From DATGKD01 sp035294855 (GTDB taxonomy: Bacteria; Actinomycetota; Acidimicrobiia; Acidimicrobiales; UBA8190): a stretch of DNA of 18,776 nucleotides. The number at the start of each line of letters is the position of its first letter. Within the stretch, counting starts at the first letter, position 1. The notes under the pieces are model-generated. The model made no database searches. It was not told where the DNA came from and saw nothing but the letters and a program-made list of their open reading frames with translations. The position numbers and the translations under genes are program-made. Below, in pieces: positions 1 to 6,601 of this stretch. The stretch lies in NCBI GenBank assembly GCA_035294855.1, contig DATGKD010000245.1:1-18776 (forward strand). The letters run 5' to 3'.

Positions 1-63
1 CTCAGTGGTCAGAGCAGGGGACTCATAATCCCTGGGTCGGAGGTTCGATCCCTCCCGGCCCCA
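1..63 (+). tRNA. tRNA with CAU anticodon (Met or Ile2), 5' part missing
   Basis: This is the 3' part of a tRNA cut by the window edge, starting in the D arm. The anticodon stem GGGGA/TCCCT encloses the loop CTCATAA, with anticodon CAT at 24-26. The T arm is GGAGG-TTCGATC-CCTCC and the acceptor 3' strand is CGGCCCC, followed by discriminator A63. The next bases are CAC, so the terminal CCA is not encoded and must be added by the CCA-adding enzyme. A CAU anticodon can be elongator Met, initiator Met or lysidine-modified Ile2. The D-loop and anticodon-arm sequence recalls bacterial Ile2 as well as elongator Met, and the missing 5' end prevents a firm choice. Confidence 0.93.
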
Positions 64-109
64 CACGTATTCAGTTCATCTCGGAACGAGTTCAGCGGGA
101 GGGGAGCTC

Positions 110-880
110 GTGGAGCCTGTGCTGCGGGCCACTGGGCTCGAAAAGCGCTTTCGCGGCGAGACCGCGGTCGCCGGCATCGACCTCGAGGTGCGCGCCGGCG
201 AGCGCGTCGCGCTCCTCGGGCCGAACGGCGCGGGCAAGACCACGACGTTGTTCATGCTGCTGGGCGTGGTCACGCCGGACGCAGGGTCCGTCGAGCTGGT
301 GGGCCATCGCCTGCCGCGCGCCCGTACCCGTGCGCTCGAGCAGGTCGGGTTCGCCGCGGGGTACCTTCCGCTCGCCGAGCGCATGCGCGTCCGCGAATTC
401 CTCCGCATGTATGGCCAGCTGTGCGGGCTCGTCGACCCGTCGGACGCCATCGAAGAGGCGTTGGAACGATTCCGGATCTCGCACCTGGCCCGCTCCCTCG
501 GTACCGAGCTCTCCTCGGGTCAGCGCACCCTCGTCGGCATCGTCAAGGCGACGCTCCACCGACCCCGGCTGCTCGTGCTCGACGAACCCACCGCGTCGCT
601 CGACCCCGAGGTGGCCTTGCGCGTGCGCCAGGGACTGCTCGAGCTCTCGCGGACCCAGGGCACGGCCTTGTTGGTGACGAGTCACGACATGACCGAAGTG
701 GAGCGGCTGTGCGAGCGCGTGGTCTTCCTCGCCCGGGGCCGGGTGGTGGCGGACGGGTCTCCGGAGGCGGTCATGGCCAGGTTCGGGCACGGGGGCCTCG
801 AGGGGGTCTTCCTCCACCTCGCCGGCGGGGACATCACGGTCCCGGCGAGTGGCGCACAGGAAACGGACCGACCGGCATGA
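110..880 (+). CDS. ABC-2 type transporter, ATP-binding protein
   Basis: This 256-residue protein is a complete ABC ATPase that should power the membrane protein encoded next to it. Visible motifs are Walker A GPNGAGKT (37-44), signature LSSGQ (134-138), Walker B LLVLDEP (154-160), D-loop SLD and the H-loop histidine in SHDMTE. The Q-loop region reads GYLPLAER, so no glutamine is present at the usual place; ABC-2 family members often vary here. The GTG start is chosen because a purine-rich Shine-Dalgarno stretch (GGGAGGGGAG) lies just upstream. The stop overlaps the permease start (ATGA), which implies translational coupling. The family (drug, polysaccharide and lipid exporters) fits well, but the substrate cannot be told from sequence. 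Confidence 0.95.
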   Translation: MEPVLRATGLEKRFRGETAVAGIDLEVRAGERVALLGPNGAGKTTTLFMLLGVVTPDAGSVELVGHRLPRARTRALEQVGFAAGYLPLAERMRVREFLRMYGQLCGLVDPSDAIEEALERFRISHLARSLGTELSSGQRTLVGIVKATLHRPRLLVLDEPTASLDPEVALRVRQGLLELSRTQGTALLVTSHDMTEVERLCERVVFLARGRVVADGSPEAVMARFGHGGLEGVFLHLAGGDITVPASGAQETDRPA

Positions 881-1734
881 GCGCGTCGCTCTCCGCTGAG
901 GGGGCGAGCCTCGCCGCCCAAGGCCGGCGGCCCGGTGACCTCGCGCGGTCGTGGCTCCGCATCCGGGCCATCGCACGCCGGCACGCCTACGTGCTCCTGC
1001 GCAGCCCGCACCGGTTGTTCGACGTGACGATCTGGCCGCTCGTCGACGTGCTGTTGTTCGGCTCGCTGGGCGTGTTCGTGTCGCGCCAGGCCGGTGCGGG
1101 GCCGATCGCGTTCGCCTATCTCTTGTCGGGCATCGTGTTGTGGCACGTCGTGTACCAGTCGCAGATCGCGCTGTCGACGGGCCTGCTCGAGGAGACCTGG
1201 TCCCGGAACCTGCTCAACCTCATGGTGACGCCGTTGACGGAGGCGGAGTACGTGCTCGGGGTGATGCTCTTCGGGATGGTCAAGCTGGCGATCGGCGTGG
1301 GCGTGGTGGCGTTCACCGCACTGGGCTTCTACGCGTTCAACGTCACGAATCTGGGCTGGGAGGTGCTGCCCGTGGCGGCGATCCTGCTCACGGTGGGGTG
1401 GGTCATCGCCCTCTTCGTCATCGGCTTCGTGTTGCGGTTCGGCTCCGGAGCAGAGGCTCTGGCCTGGGGCATCCTCTTCATGGTCATGCCGTTGTCGGGT
1501 GTCTTCTATCCGGTGAAGGCCCTGCCGGCCGTGCTCCGCCCCATCGCGGAGGCGTTGCCCACGACCCACGCGTTCGCGGCGGGTCGGGCGTTGCTCGTGC
1601 ACCGAGGTCTCGCATGGGGACAGGTGGGAATCGCGGCGGCATCGACGGTGGCGCTTCTGGCGGTGGCGTTCGTCTTCGTGACCGCCATGCTCGGCCTCTT
1701 CCGTCGCCGGGGCTACATCACCCGCTATTCCTGA
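877..1734 (+). CDS. ABC-2 type transporter, permease
   Basis: This 285-residue integral membrane protein is the partner of the preceding ATPase. After a basic N-terminal segment of about 45 residues there are about six hydrophobic stretches, matching the usual six-helix ABC-2 permease. The stretch around FVLRFGSGAEALAWGILFMVMPLSGVFYPV resembles the ABC-2 signature region, with the loop PVKALPAVLRPIAEALPTTHA after the fifth helix. The ATG at 877 overlaps the ATPase stop by four bases, so it needs no Shine-Dalgarno of its own. An in-frame extension upstream exists but lies wholly inside the ATPase gene and is not used. Together the two genes form an export half-transporter pair of unknown substrate; a drug or lipid role would be a guess. 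Confidence 0.93.
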   Translation: MSASLSAEGASLAAQGRRPGDLARSWLRIRAIARRHAYVLLRSPHRLFDVTIWPLVDVLLFGSLGVFVSRQAGAGPIAFAYLLSGIVLWHVVYQSQIALSTGLLEETWSRNLLNLMVTPLTEAEYVLGVMLFGMVKLAIGVGVVAFTALGFYAFNVTNLGWEVLPVAAILLTVGWVIALFVIGFVLRFGSGAEALAWGILFMVMPLSGVFYPVKALPAVLRPIAEALPTTHAFAAGRALLVHRGLAWGQVGIAAASTVALLAVAFVFVTAMLGLFRRRGYITRYS

Positions 1735-1788
1735 GGCCTCGACCGACGATCTGCCCGAGGGGCCTTCACCCAGAAGGGCGAACAGCCC
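1734..1788 (+). terminator. Hairpins between convergent genes, possible bidirectional terminator
   Basis: Between two convergent genes there are two inverted repeats. AGGCCTCG (1734-1741) pairs with CGA-GG-GGCCT (1756-1765) with a two-base bulge, and GGGC (1776-1779) pairs with GCCC (1785-1788) around a five-base loop. No T tract follows, so an intrinsic terminator is plausible but not proved. Confidence 0.35.
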
Positions 1789-1795
1789 GACCAGT

Positions 1796-2335
1796 TCAGA
1801 AGGTCCAGCGGGTGGCGCCGCCGGGTTCTTTCGTCATCACGGCGTACGCATCCTCGGGTGTGAACTCGTAGACGAACCATGGCGGAGGACCGGCGCTCGG
1901 GGCGCTGAACTCATGGGTGAACCCGCCATCGGCGACGGTCGGCGCCCACCCACCCTCGGCGAAGACCCGCGCCAGGCGCTCGAGATGCGCCTCGTCGGTC
2001 ACCCGGAAGGCCCGACCTTCGAACGCGACGTCGTAGCCATGGATGGCGACGCCGAACCCGCACCGAGGGTCACGTTCGACGTTGCGGATCTTGCGGGACC
2101 GCGGGCTGCCACAGAAGTAGTAGTGCCCGTCGGCCCAGAACGCACCGACAGCCGTGATGTGGGGTCGACCGTCGGCGTCGATCGTCGACAACCAGAAGGT
2201 GTGGTGGCCGGGGCCGCCGCTTCCCGGCGCCTGGGTGAGATGGCCCTCGAGCTCCCGGCGGACGTCGTCCCAATCGAGCGGGGCCAGCTCGTACAGGTCG
2301 GCGAGGTTCTTGGTCGTCGGTTCGTTCGCGGTCAC
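1796..2335 (-). CDS. Pyridoxamine 5'-phosphate oxidase-fold (PPOX) family protein
   Basis: This 179-residue protein resembles the split-barrel flavin-binding PPOX family. The middle part (HTFWLSTIDADGRPHITAVGAFWADGHYYFCG, then SPRSRKIRNVERDPRCGFGV) carries the typical pattern: a strand ending in DG-PH-T-V, a W-DG strand, and the T/S-KIRN segment that in the family contacts the cofactor phosphate. Members bind FMN, F420 or haem and often reduce or oxidise small molecules; the cofactor here cannot be read with confidence, although F420-linked members are common in actinobacteria. The start is GTG at 2335 with no Shine-Dalgarno but a -10-like hexamer ten bases upstream. It converges on the ABC-2 permease gene. 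Confidence 0.85.
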   Translation of the reverse strand: MTANEPTTKNLADLYELAPLDWDDVRRELEGHLTQAPGSGGPGHHTFWLSTIDADGRPHITAVGAFWADGHYYFCGSPRSRKIRNVERDPRCGFGVAIHGYDVAFEGRAFRVTDEAHLERLARVFAEGGWAPTVADGGFTHEFSAPSAGPPPWFVYEFTPEDAYAVMTKEPGGATRWTF

Positions 2336-2345
2336 AGGAGTACCG

Positions 2346-2351
2346 ACGATA
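2346..2351 (-). promoter_or_regulatory. Possible -10 element for the PPOX-family gene
   Basis: On the minus strand the hexamer TATCGT (TAnnnT pattern) ends ten bases before the GTG start at 2335. No clear -35 is seen at normal spacing. It would give a very short or absent leader, in line with the missing Shine-Dalgarno. Confidence 0.35.
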
Positions 2352-2426
2352 CGGCCCGGGGCTCCTCATCGGCAGCAAACCGGCACCCGGCCCCCGCTGT
2401 TCGAGATCCGGGGAACCCGGAGGCAG

Positions 2427-2452
2427 CGACAGGTTGTCGCCCCGCTCGGGGC
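2427..2452 (-). terminator. Tandem perfect hairpins downstream of the MmcQ-like gene
   Basis: Two perfect stem-loops abut: CGACA-ggt-TGTCG (2427-2439) and GCCCCG-ct-CGGGGC (2439-2452), sharing one base. They lie in the 159-base space after the MmcQ-like stop codon and before the PPOX start on the same strand. There is no T tract, as is common in GC-rich actinobacteria, so they may terminate the upstream operon or mark its 3' end. Confidence 0.5.
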
Positions 2453-2494
2453 ACGTGAACAACCCTGCGCCCGATGTCGCGCTGGTCCTCCTCG

Positions 2495-2896
2495 TCAGCG
2501 CTCGTCGTATTGCTTCGCGAGCGCCCGGGGCGCACAGGCCAGCCAGGCGTCGAAGAGGGCGTCCTCGAGAGCACGTCTCGAAACCTTCTTCAGCTGGATG
2601 AGCACCGCGGCGTACCCGTCGAAGTGGGGGATGGTGAAGAACCCGCGACGCCCGGCGGCCAGCACCGCCTCTTTGTGGTCGAGGTCGAAGACACGGGCCG
2701 CGAGGATCGGGCCGTCCGGGGGAATTTGCTCGCCGAAACGCCTGACGTCGGCCTTGCTGAACGGTCGCTCCCACGCGAACGCCTTCCCCGCGACGAACCA
2801 CGTGCGGTGCCCGTACCGGAGTCCTTCGATGACTTCGGGCAGCTCGTTGGCGAGCCGAGCGGCGTCGTCGAAGCCCTGGCCCGCTGTCGGGCTCAC
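2495..2896 (-). CDS. MmcQ/YjbR-like (DUF419-type) protein
   Basis: This 133-residue protein resembles the MmcQ/YjbR family: small proteins with a double-wing or cyclophilin-like fold, sometimes called DNA-binding. Typical parts are LPEVIEGLRYGHRTWFVAGKAFAWERPF near the start, the LDHKEAVLAAGRRGFFTIPHFDGYAAVLIQL core, and ALEDALFDAWLACAPRALAKQY at the end. The frame stays open far upstream, but that part is antisense or shadow to DUF5996. I choose GTG at 2896, which overlaps the DUF5996 stop as GTGA and gives the normal family length. The overlap implies that it is translated with DUF5996 from one mRNA. The biochemical role of the family is not settled. Confidence 0.85.
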   Translation of the reverse strand: MSPTAGQGFDDAARLANELPEVIEGLRYGHRTWFVAGKAFAWERPFSKADVRRFGEQIPPDGPILAARVFDLDHKEAVLAAGRRGFFTIPHFDGYAAVLIQLKKVSRRALEDALFDAWLACAPRALAKQYDER

Positions 2897-3849
2897 CGGG
2901 GAGTCCGCCTCACCGGGTTCCCCTCGAGTGACGCCCGGTCCCAGTGGCCGAGCTCGGCGGCCGCCTCGTAGGTGCTCTGGAAGAACGACAGCAGGAGCTC
3001 GTCGGGCTTCTCCGCGGTGCGCACCGCCCGGTAGGGAAGCAGGAACTCCCCGAGTTCGCCGTCGTAGTAGGCGGCGTCGGGGACCACCGGCCAGTCCGCG
3101 AAGCCGTCTGGTGCGGGGTAGGCGTAGGAGTAGAAGGACCCCTCGTCGCTCCCGCCCGGCCAGAACCCGCAGCTGCTCTCCTCGTGGCTGTACGCCAGCT
3201 CCATGACCCAGGTGGCGCAGTGGGGTGCACCCGGCCCGGCGTAGGTGGGCGCGCTCCGCCCCGAGAACCGGGTCACCGCCAGGTCGGCGGCTCCCCAGAA
3301 GAAGTGCACCGGGCTCACCTTGCCGGCGAAACGCGACCGGAAGCGCGTCATGACCCGGTGGACATGGACGAGCGCCAGCCAGAAACGGTGCACTGCTCGG
3401 GCGTCGTACGACGCGTGCGCGTCGTCCTGGGCGAACGGGATCGACTCCACCATCTCGACGGGGCGAGCAAGGATCTGGACGCGGACGCCGAGCTCGTCGA
3501 GCGCGCCCATGGTGGCTTCGTAGAAACTGGCGACCGACCTCGGCTCGAGCGGCACATGGCGACGGCGGCCATCGGTCGTGCGCAACTCGAGTACGTGGTC
3601 GACGAGATCGAACTCGATCTCGAGACCCGTCGTCCCACCGTGCATGAGGGACGTCGTGAGCCCGCGCCCGGAGACGTACAAGGTGACCTGCCACCAGTGG
3701 TTGACCATGGGCTCGAGCGCCATGCGGATCTTGCCCACGATCTGGGTCCAGAGGTGGAACGTGACCTCGGTGTCCGCCCACGCCGACAGGTCGAGCTCGG
3801 GCCACGCCGTGGTGGTCTGCGTGCCGACGGGTGGGACCGTGGGCGTCAC
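2893..3849 (-). CDS. DUF5996 family protein
   Basis: This 318-residue protein matches what I know of the DUF5996 family, widespread in actinobacteria and without an assigned function. It begins with WPELDLSAWADTEVTFHLWTQIVGKIRMAL, followed by NHWWQVTLYVSGRGLTTS, a segment typical of the family, and later has PVHFFWGAADLAVTRFSGR and the aromatic HEESSCGFWPGG. No signal peptide or membrane segment is seen, so it should be cytoplasmic. The GTG start at 3849 is supported by a strong Shine-Dalgarno (GGAGGTGA, six bases upstream). It is the first gene of a two-gene unit with the MmcQ-like gene, through a GTGA stop/start overlap. It is divergent from the CPBP gene, with 78 bases between the start codons. 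Confidence 0.87.
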   Translation of the reverse strand: MTPTVPPVGTQTTTAWPELDLSAWADTEVTFHLWTQIVGKIRMALEPMVNHWWQVTLYVSGRGLTTSLMHGGTTGLEIEFDLVDHVLELRTTDGRRRHVPLEPRSVASFYEATMGALDELGVRVQILARPVEMVESIPFAQDDAHASYDARAVHRFWLALVHVHRVMTRFRSRFAGKVSPVHFFWGAADLAVTRFSGRSAPTYAGPGAPHCATWVMELAYSHEESSCGFWPGGSDEGSFYSYAYPAPDGFADWPVVPDAAYYDGELGEFLLPYRAVRTAEKPDELLLSFFQSTYEAAAELGHWDRASLEGNPVRRTPR

Positions 3850-3913
3850 GTGTCGTCACCTCCGTCGAGCCCGGTGGCGATGTTAGAGCGGTAGGGCCCG
3901 TTGAACCGCCCGT

Positions 3914-3919
3914 CATAAC
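3914..3919 (+). promoter_or_regulatory. Possible -10 element for the CPBP gene
   Basis: CATAAC ends eight bases before the GTG start at 3928 and there is no Shine-Dalgarno between them. This is the spacing expected when transcription starts at the first base of the start codon (leaderless mRNA). No good -35 is seen. Confidence 0.35.
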
Positions 3920-3927
3920 CTCGAACG

Positions 3928-4854
3928 GTGGACGCGCCGCCGCCGGCTGGCTCTGGTTGGGAATGGCGGGTGCCCCCGGGGTGGCCCCCGCCGCCACCGG
4001 GTTGGACGCCGCCCCAGGGGTGGAGTCCGCCGCCCGAGTGGCCGCCCCCGCCCCCCGGCTGGCAGTTCTGGGTGTGGTCGCCTGTGCCGACAGCGCACCG
4101 AGTGGAACCCGATCGGCTCGAGGCGCGCCTCACCGAGCCGACGCGCCGCGATCTCGTCTGGGAAGCGCGCTGGGTGCTCGCGGTGTTCCTGATCCCCGCG
4201 GTAGGGAGTGCGATCGTGCCGCTCGTCCAGAACGCCGAGGGCGTCGCCGACGTCAACCGGTTCCCGTCGTTCGTCCACGGACAACCCCTCACCAACATGA
4301 TCCTGGGCATCGCGCTGTACCTGGGGCTGGGAGCCGTGGTGCCGTTGACGCTGTTCCTGTTGGCGAGGACGGGCCAGACGCCGTCGGTGCTCGGCTTGGG
4401 GGTTCCCCGCTTCGCGGCCGACATCTGGCCCGGCCTGGGGCTCGCGGCGCTGAGCTACGTGAGCGAGATCGCCGTCCTCATCCCGTTCGCGCCGCTCATC
4501 GTGCATGCCCGTCGTGCCGTCAACCCGACGGCGATCGGCCACGTCCCGCACTACTACGTGGTCTACGGCATCGTCATCTCGGCCGTGACGGCGGTGACCG
4601 AGGAGGTGATGATCAACGGCTATCTCCTCGTCCGCCTCGAGCAACTCGGTTGGCGTCGGAACCGGGCGCTCGTCCTCAGCATGGTGCTGCGCTCGAGCTA
4701 CCACGTGTACTACGGGGTGGGCGTCCTGCTCCTGCTGCCGTTCGGCTATTTCGTGACGCGTTCGTTCCAGAAGCACCGCCGGCTGAACCGCCCGATCATG
4801 GCGCACTTCCTCTACGACGCCGTGCTCATCACCATCGCGGTGCTCGCGTCCTGA
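3928..4854 (+). CDS. CPBP-type (CAAX protease/bacteriocin-processing) membrane protein with Pro/Trp repeat N-terminus
   Basis: This 308-residue protein has a cytoplasmic-looking N-terminal region (residues 11-50) of Pro/Trp repeats, then several membrane segments from about residue 82. The C-terminal half carries the marks of the CPBP intramembrane metalloprotease family: a glutamate pair EEVMINGYLL (E225, E226), a histidine in SSYHVYYG (H259) and HFLYD (H293, D297). The canonical first motif is EExxxR; here the arginine place is N230, an uncommon change, but all metal-ligand-type residues are kept. Family members cleave prenylated or small peptides, or act in bacteriocin self-immunity; the substrate here is unknown. 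It is a single-gene unit with a GTG start and no Shine-Dalgarno, and it is divergent from DUF5996. Confidence 0.85.
   Translation: MDAPPPAGSGWEWRVPPGWPPPPPGWTPPQGWSPPPEWPPPPPGWQFWVWSPVPTAHRVEPDRLEARLTEPTRRDLVWEARWVLAVFLIPAVGSAIVPLVQNAEGVADVNRFPSFVHGQPLTNMILGIALYLGLGAVVPLTLFLLARTGQTPSVLGLGVPRFAADIWPGLGLAALSYVSEIAVLIPFAPLIVHARRAVNPTAIGHVPHYYVVYGIVISAVTAVTEEVMINGYLLVRLEQLGWRRNRALVLSMVLRSSYHVYYGVGVLLLLPFGYFVTRSFQKHRRLNRPIMAHFLYDAVLITIAVLAS
3958..4077 (+). repeat. Pro/Trp-rich coding repeats (PPGW-like units)
   Basis: Within the CPBP gene, residues 11-50 form imperfect units of 6-7 residues, each with a tryptophan preceded by prolines and usually Gly (VPPGW, PPPGW, PPQGW, PPPEW, PPPGW). Tryptophans fall at 11, 13, 19, 26, 32, 38, 45, 48 and 50. 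The DNA is correspondingly C/G-rich with CCGCC and TGG runs. Confidence 0.85.
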
Positions 4855-4870
4855 GAGGTCACCGTTTCGC

Positions 4871-4876
4871 TACGAT
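4871..4876 (+). promoter_or_regulatory. Possible -10 element for the ABC-F gene
   Basis: TACGAT (TAnnnT) lies 17 bases after the CPBP stop. Transcription would start near 4883 and leave a leader of about 50 bases that contains the GGAGG Shine-Dalgarno at 4923-4927. No clear -35 is seen. Confidence 0.35.
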
Positions 4877-4932
4877 CATGACGTGCGTTGAGCGACGTCC
4901 TCGGTCCGTGTCCCTTTTCACCGGAGGTTCTG

Positions 4933-6570
4933 TTGCCCGCGCCCGATTCATCTGTTCCTGCCACCCTGACCGCGACCGCGATCAACCGCGTCCGCGGGGA
5001 GCGCACGATCCTGCGCGACGTCTCCGTCACCGTCGCCCCGGGCACCTGCCTGGGCGTCGTCGGGGCGAACGGCGTCGGGAAGTCGACCCTGCTGCGCATC
5101 CTGGCGGGCCTCGAACTCGCCGACGCCGGGGTGGTGGGCATATCGCCGCCGGACGCCACCGTGGGGTACCTGGCGCAAGAGCCCGACCGCAACGAAGCAG
5201 AGAGCGTGCGCCAGAAGCTGCACCGCGTCACCGGCGTGGCCGACGCCGAGGAACAGCTCCAATCGGCGGCCGACGCGCTGGGGCGCGGCGATCCGGGTGC
5301 TTCGGACCACTACGCGACCGCGCTGCAGCGCTGGCAGGCGCTCGGCGCTCCCGACGTCGATGCCCGCGTGGAGGCCGTTCTGGACGATCTGGGCCTCGCC
5401 CGGGAATTGGCGGAGCTGCCCACGGCGGTCCTCTCGGGTGGCCAGGCGGCGCGCGTCGAGCTCGCCGCGGTGCTGGTGGCGCGGTTCGACATCGTCCTCC
5501 TGGACGAGCCCACCAACGACCTCGATTTCGACGGGCTGGCCCGACTCGAGCGATTCGTGGCCGAACGACGCGGTGGGCTCGCGGTGGTGTCGCACGACCG
5601 CTCGTTTCTGGCGAACACCGTCACGGCGGTCCTCGAGATCGACGAACACGACCACGGGGCCCGCCAGTACAACGGCGGTTGGGCCGCCTACCTCGAGGAG
5701 CGAGCCACGGCGCGTCGCCATGCGCAAGAGGCCTATGCCGACTATCAGGCGCGGCGACGACAACTGCTCGACCGGTCCCGCCGAGAACGCCAGTGGGCCA
5801 CCACTGGCGTGGCACGTGAACGCCGGCGCGCCGACAACGACAAGGCGCAGCGCGACTTCCGTCTGAACCGCACCGAGCAATTGGCCTCGCGGGCCCGGCG
5901 CACCGAGCGTGCTCTCGAGCGCCTGGACGTCGTCGACAAGCCGTGGGAGGGCTGGGACCTCCAGTTCACCATCGCGAGCGCGCCGCGCGCCGGGAGGGTC
6001 GTGGCGCGCCTGGACCAGGCCGTCGTGCGGCGCGGCACGTTCTCTCTCGGCCCGCTGGACCTCGAAATCGGGTGGGGCGAGCGGCTGCGCATCGCCGGTC
6101 GCAACGGCTCGGGGAAGACGACGCTCGTCGGCGCCCTGCTCGGGCACTTCGAGCTCGCCTCGGGGCAGCGGTACGTGGGCCCGGGTGTCGTGGCGGGGCA
6201 GCTGGGACAGGACCGTCAGGCGCTCTCGGGCTCGGCGTCGCTCCTCGACGCCTTCATCGCCCGCACCGGGCTGGACGTCACGTCGGCGCGTTCGTTGCTC
6301 GCCAAGTTCGGCCTCGGCGCGCACGTCGTGACGTCACCGGGACGATCTTTGTCACCCGGGGAGCGCACCCGATCGGAGCTGGCGGTGTTTCAGGCCTCGG
6401 GGGTGAACCTCCTCGTGCTCGACGAGCCCACCAACCACCTCGACCTCCCCGCGGTCGAGCAGCTCGAGGAGGCCCTGTCCGGCTATCCGGGGACCCTCGT
6501 GCTCGTCACCCACGACCGGAGCATGCTCGAGACGGTCGACGTCACCCGCACCTTCGACCTCGGCATCTGA
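4933..6570 (+). CDS. ABC-F family ATPase (ribosome-associated, translation or resistance factor)
   Basis: This 545-residue soluble protein has two ABC ATPase domains and no membrane segments, the hallmark of ABC-F. Domain 1 has Walker A GANGVGKST (44-52), LSGGQ (167-171), LLDEPTNDLD and SHDRSFL. Domain 2 has Walker A GRNGSGKTT (389-397), LSPGE (473-477), LLVLDEPTNHLDLP and THDRSML. The charged, arginine-rich linker (about 251-345) is where ABC-F proteins reach the ribosomal E/P site. Family members rescue stalled ribosomes or protect them from antibiotics; which applies here cannot be decided. I choose TTG at 4933 because GGAGG sits five bases upstream; another TTG at 4888 would add 15 residues but has no ribosome-binding site. 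It converges on the lipoprotein gene 31 bases downstream. Confidence 0.93.
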   Translation: MPAPDSSVPATLTATAINRVRGERTILRDVSVTVAPGTCLGVVGANGVGKSTLLRILAGLELADAGVVGISPPDATVGYLAQEPDRNEAESVRQKLHRVTGVADAEEQLQSAADALGRGDPGASDHYATALQRWQALGAPDVDARVEAVLDDLGLARELAELPTAVLSGGQAARVELAAVLVARFDIVLLDEPTNDLDFDGLARLERFVAERRGGLAVVSHDRSFLANTVTAVLEIDEHDHGARQYNGGWAAYLEERATARRHAQEAYADYQARRRQLLDRSRRERQWATTGVARERRRADNDKAQRDFRLNRTEQLASRARRTERALERLDVVDKPWEGWDLQFTIASAPRAGRVVARLDQAVVRRGTFSLGPLDLEIGWGERLRIAGRNGSGKTTLVGALLGHFELASGQRYVGPGVVAGQLGQDRQALSGSASLLDAFIARTGLDVTSARSLLAKFGLGAHVVTSPGRSLSPGERTRSELAVFQASGVNLLVLDEPTNHLDLPAVEQLEEALSGYPGTLVLVTHDRSMLETVDVTRTFDLGI

Positions 6571-6601
6571 AGGACCGGGGCAGAAGGGCAGCACAAGCGC
6601 A

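Noticed and set aside
2897..3997. Upstream extension of the MmcQ-like frame (500 codons in all)
   Set aside because: The extra part overlaps DUF5996 in a different frame and has low-complexity shadow composition; GTG 2896 gives the family length.
4878..4932. A leader-peptide frame before the ABC-F gene, as in some resistance ABC-F genes
   Set aside because: The ATG at 4878 opens a long shadow frame that runs through the gene rather than a short peptide, lies one base from the -10-like box, and has no ribosome-binding site.
3831..5819. A 662-codon open frame on the plus strand
   Set aside because: It runs in another frame across the CPBP and ABC-F genes, is rich in Arg/Gly/Pro and has no domain; it is a GC-driven shadow.
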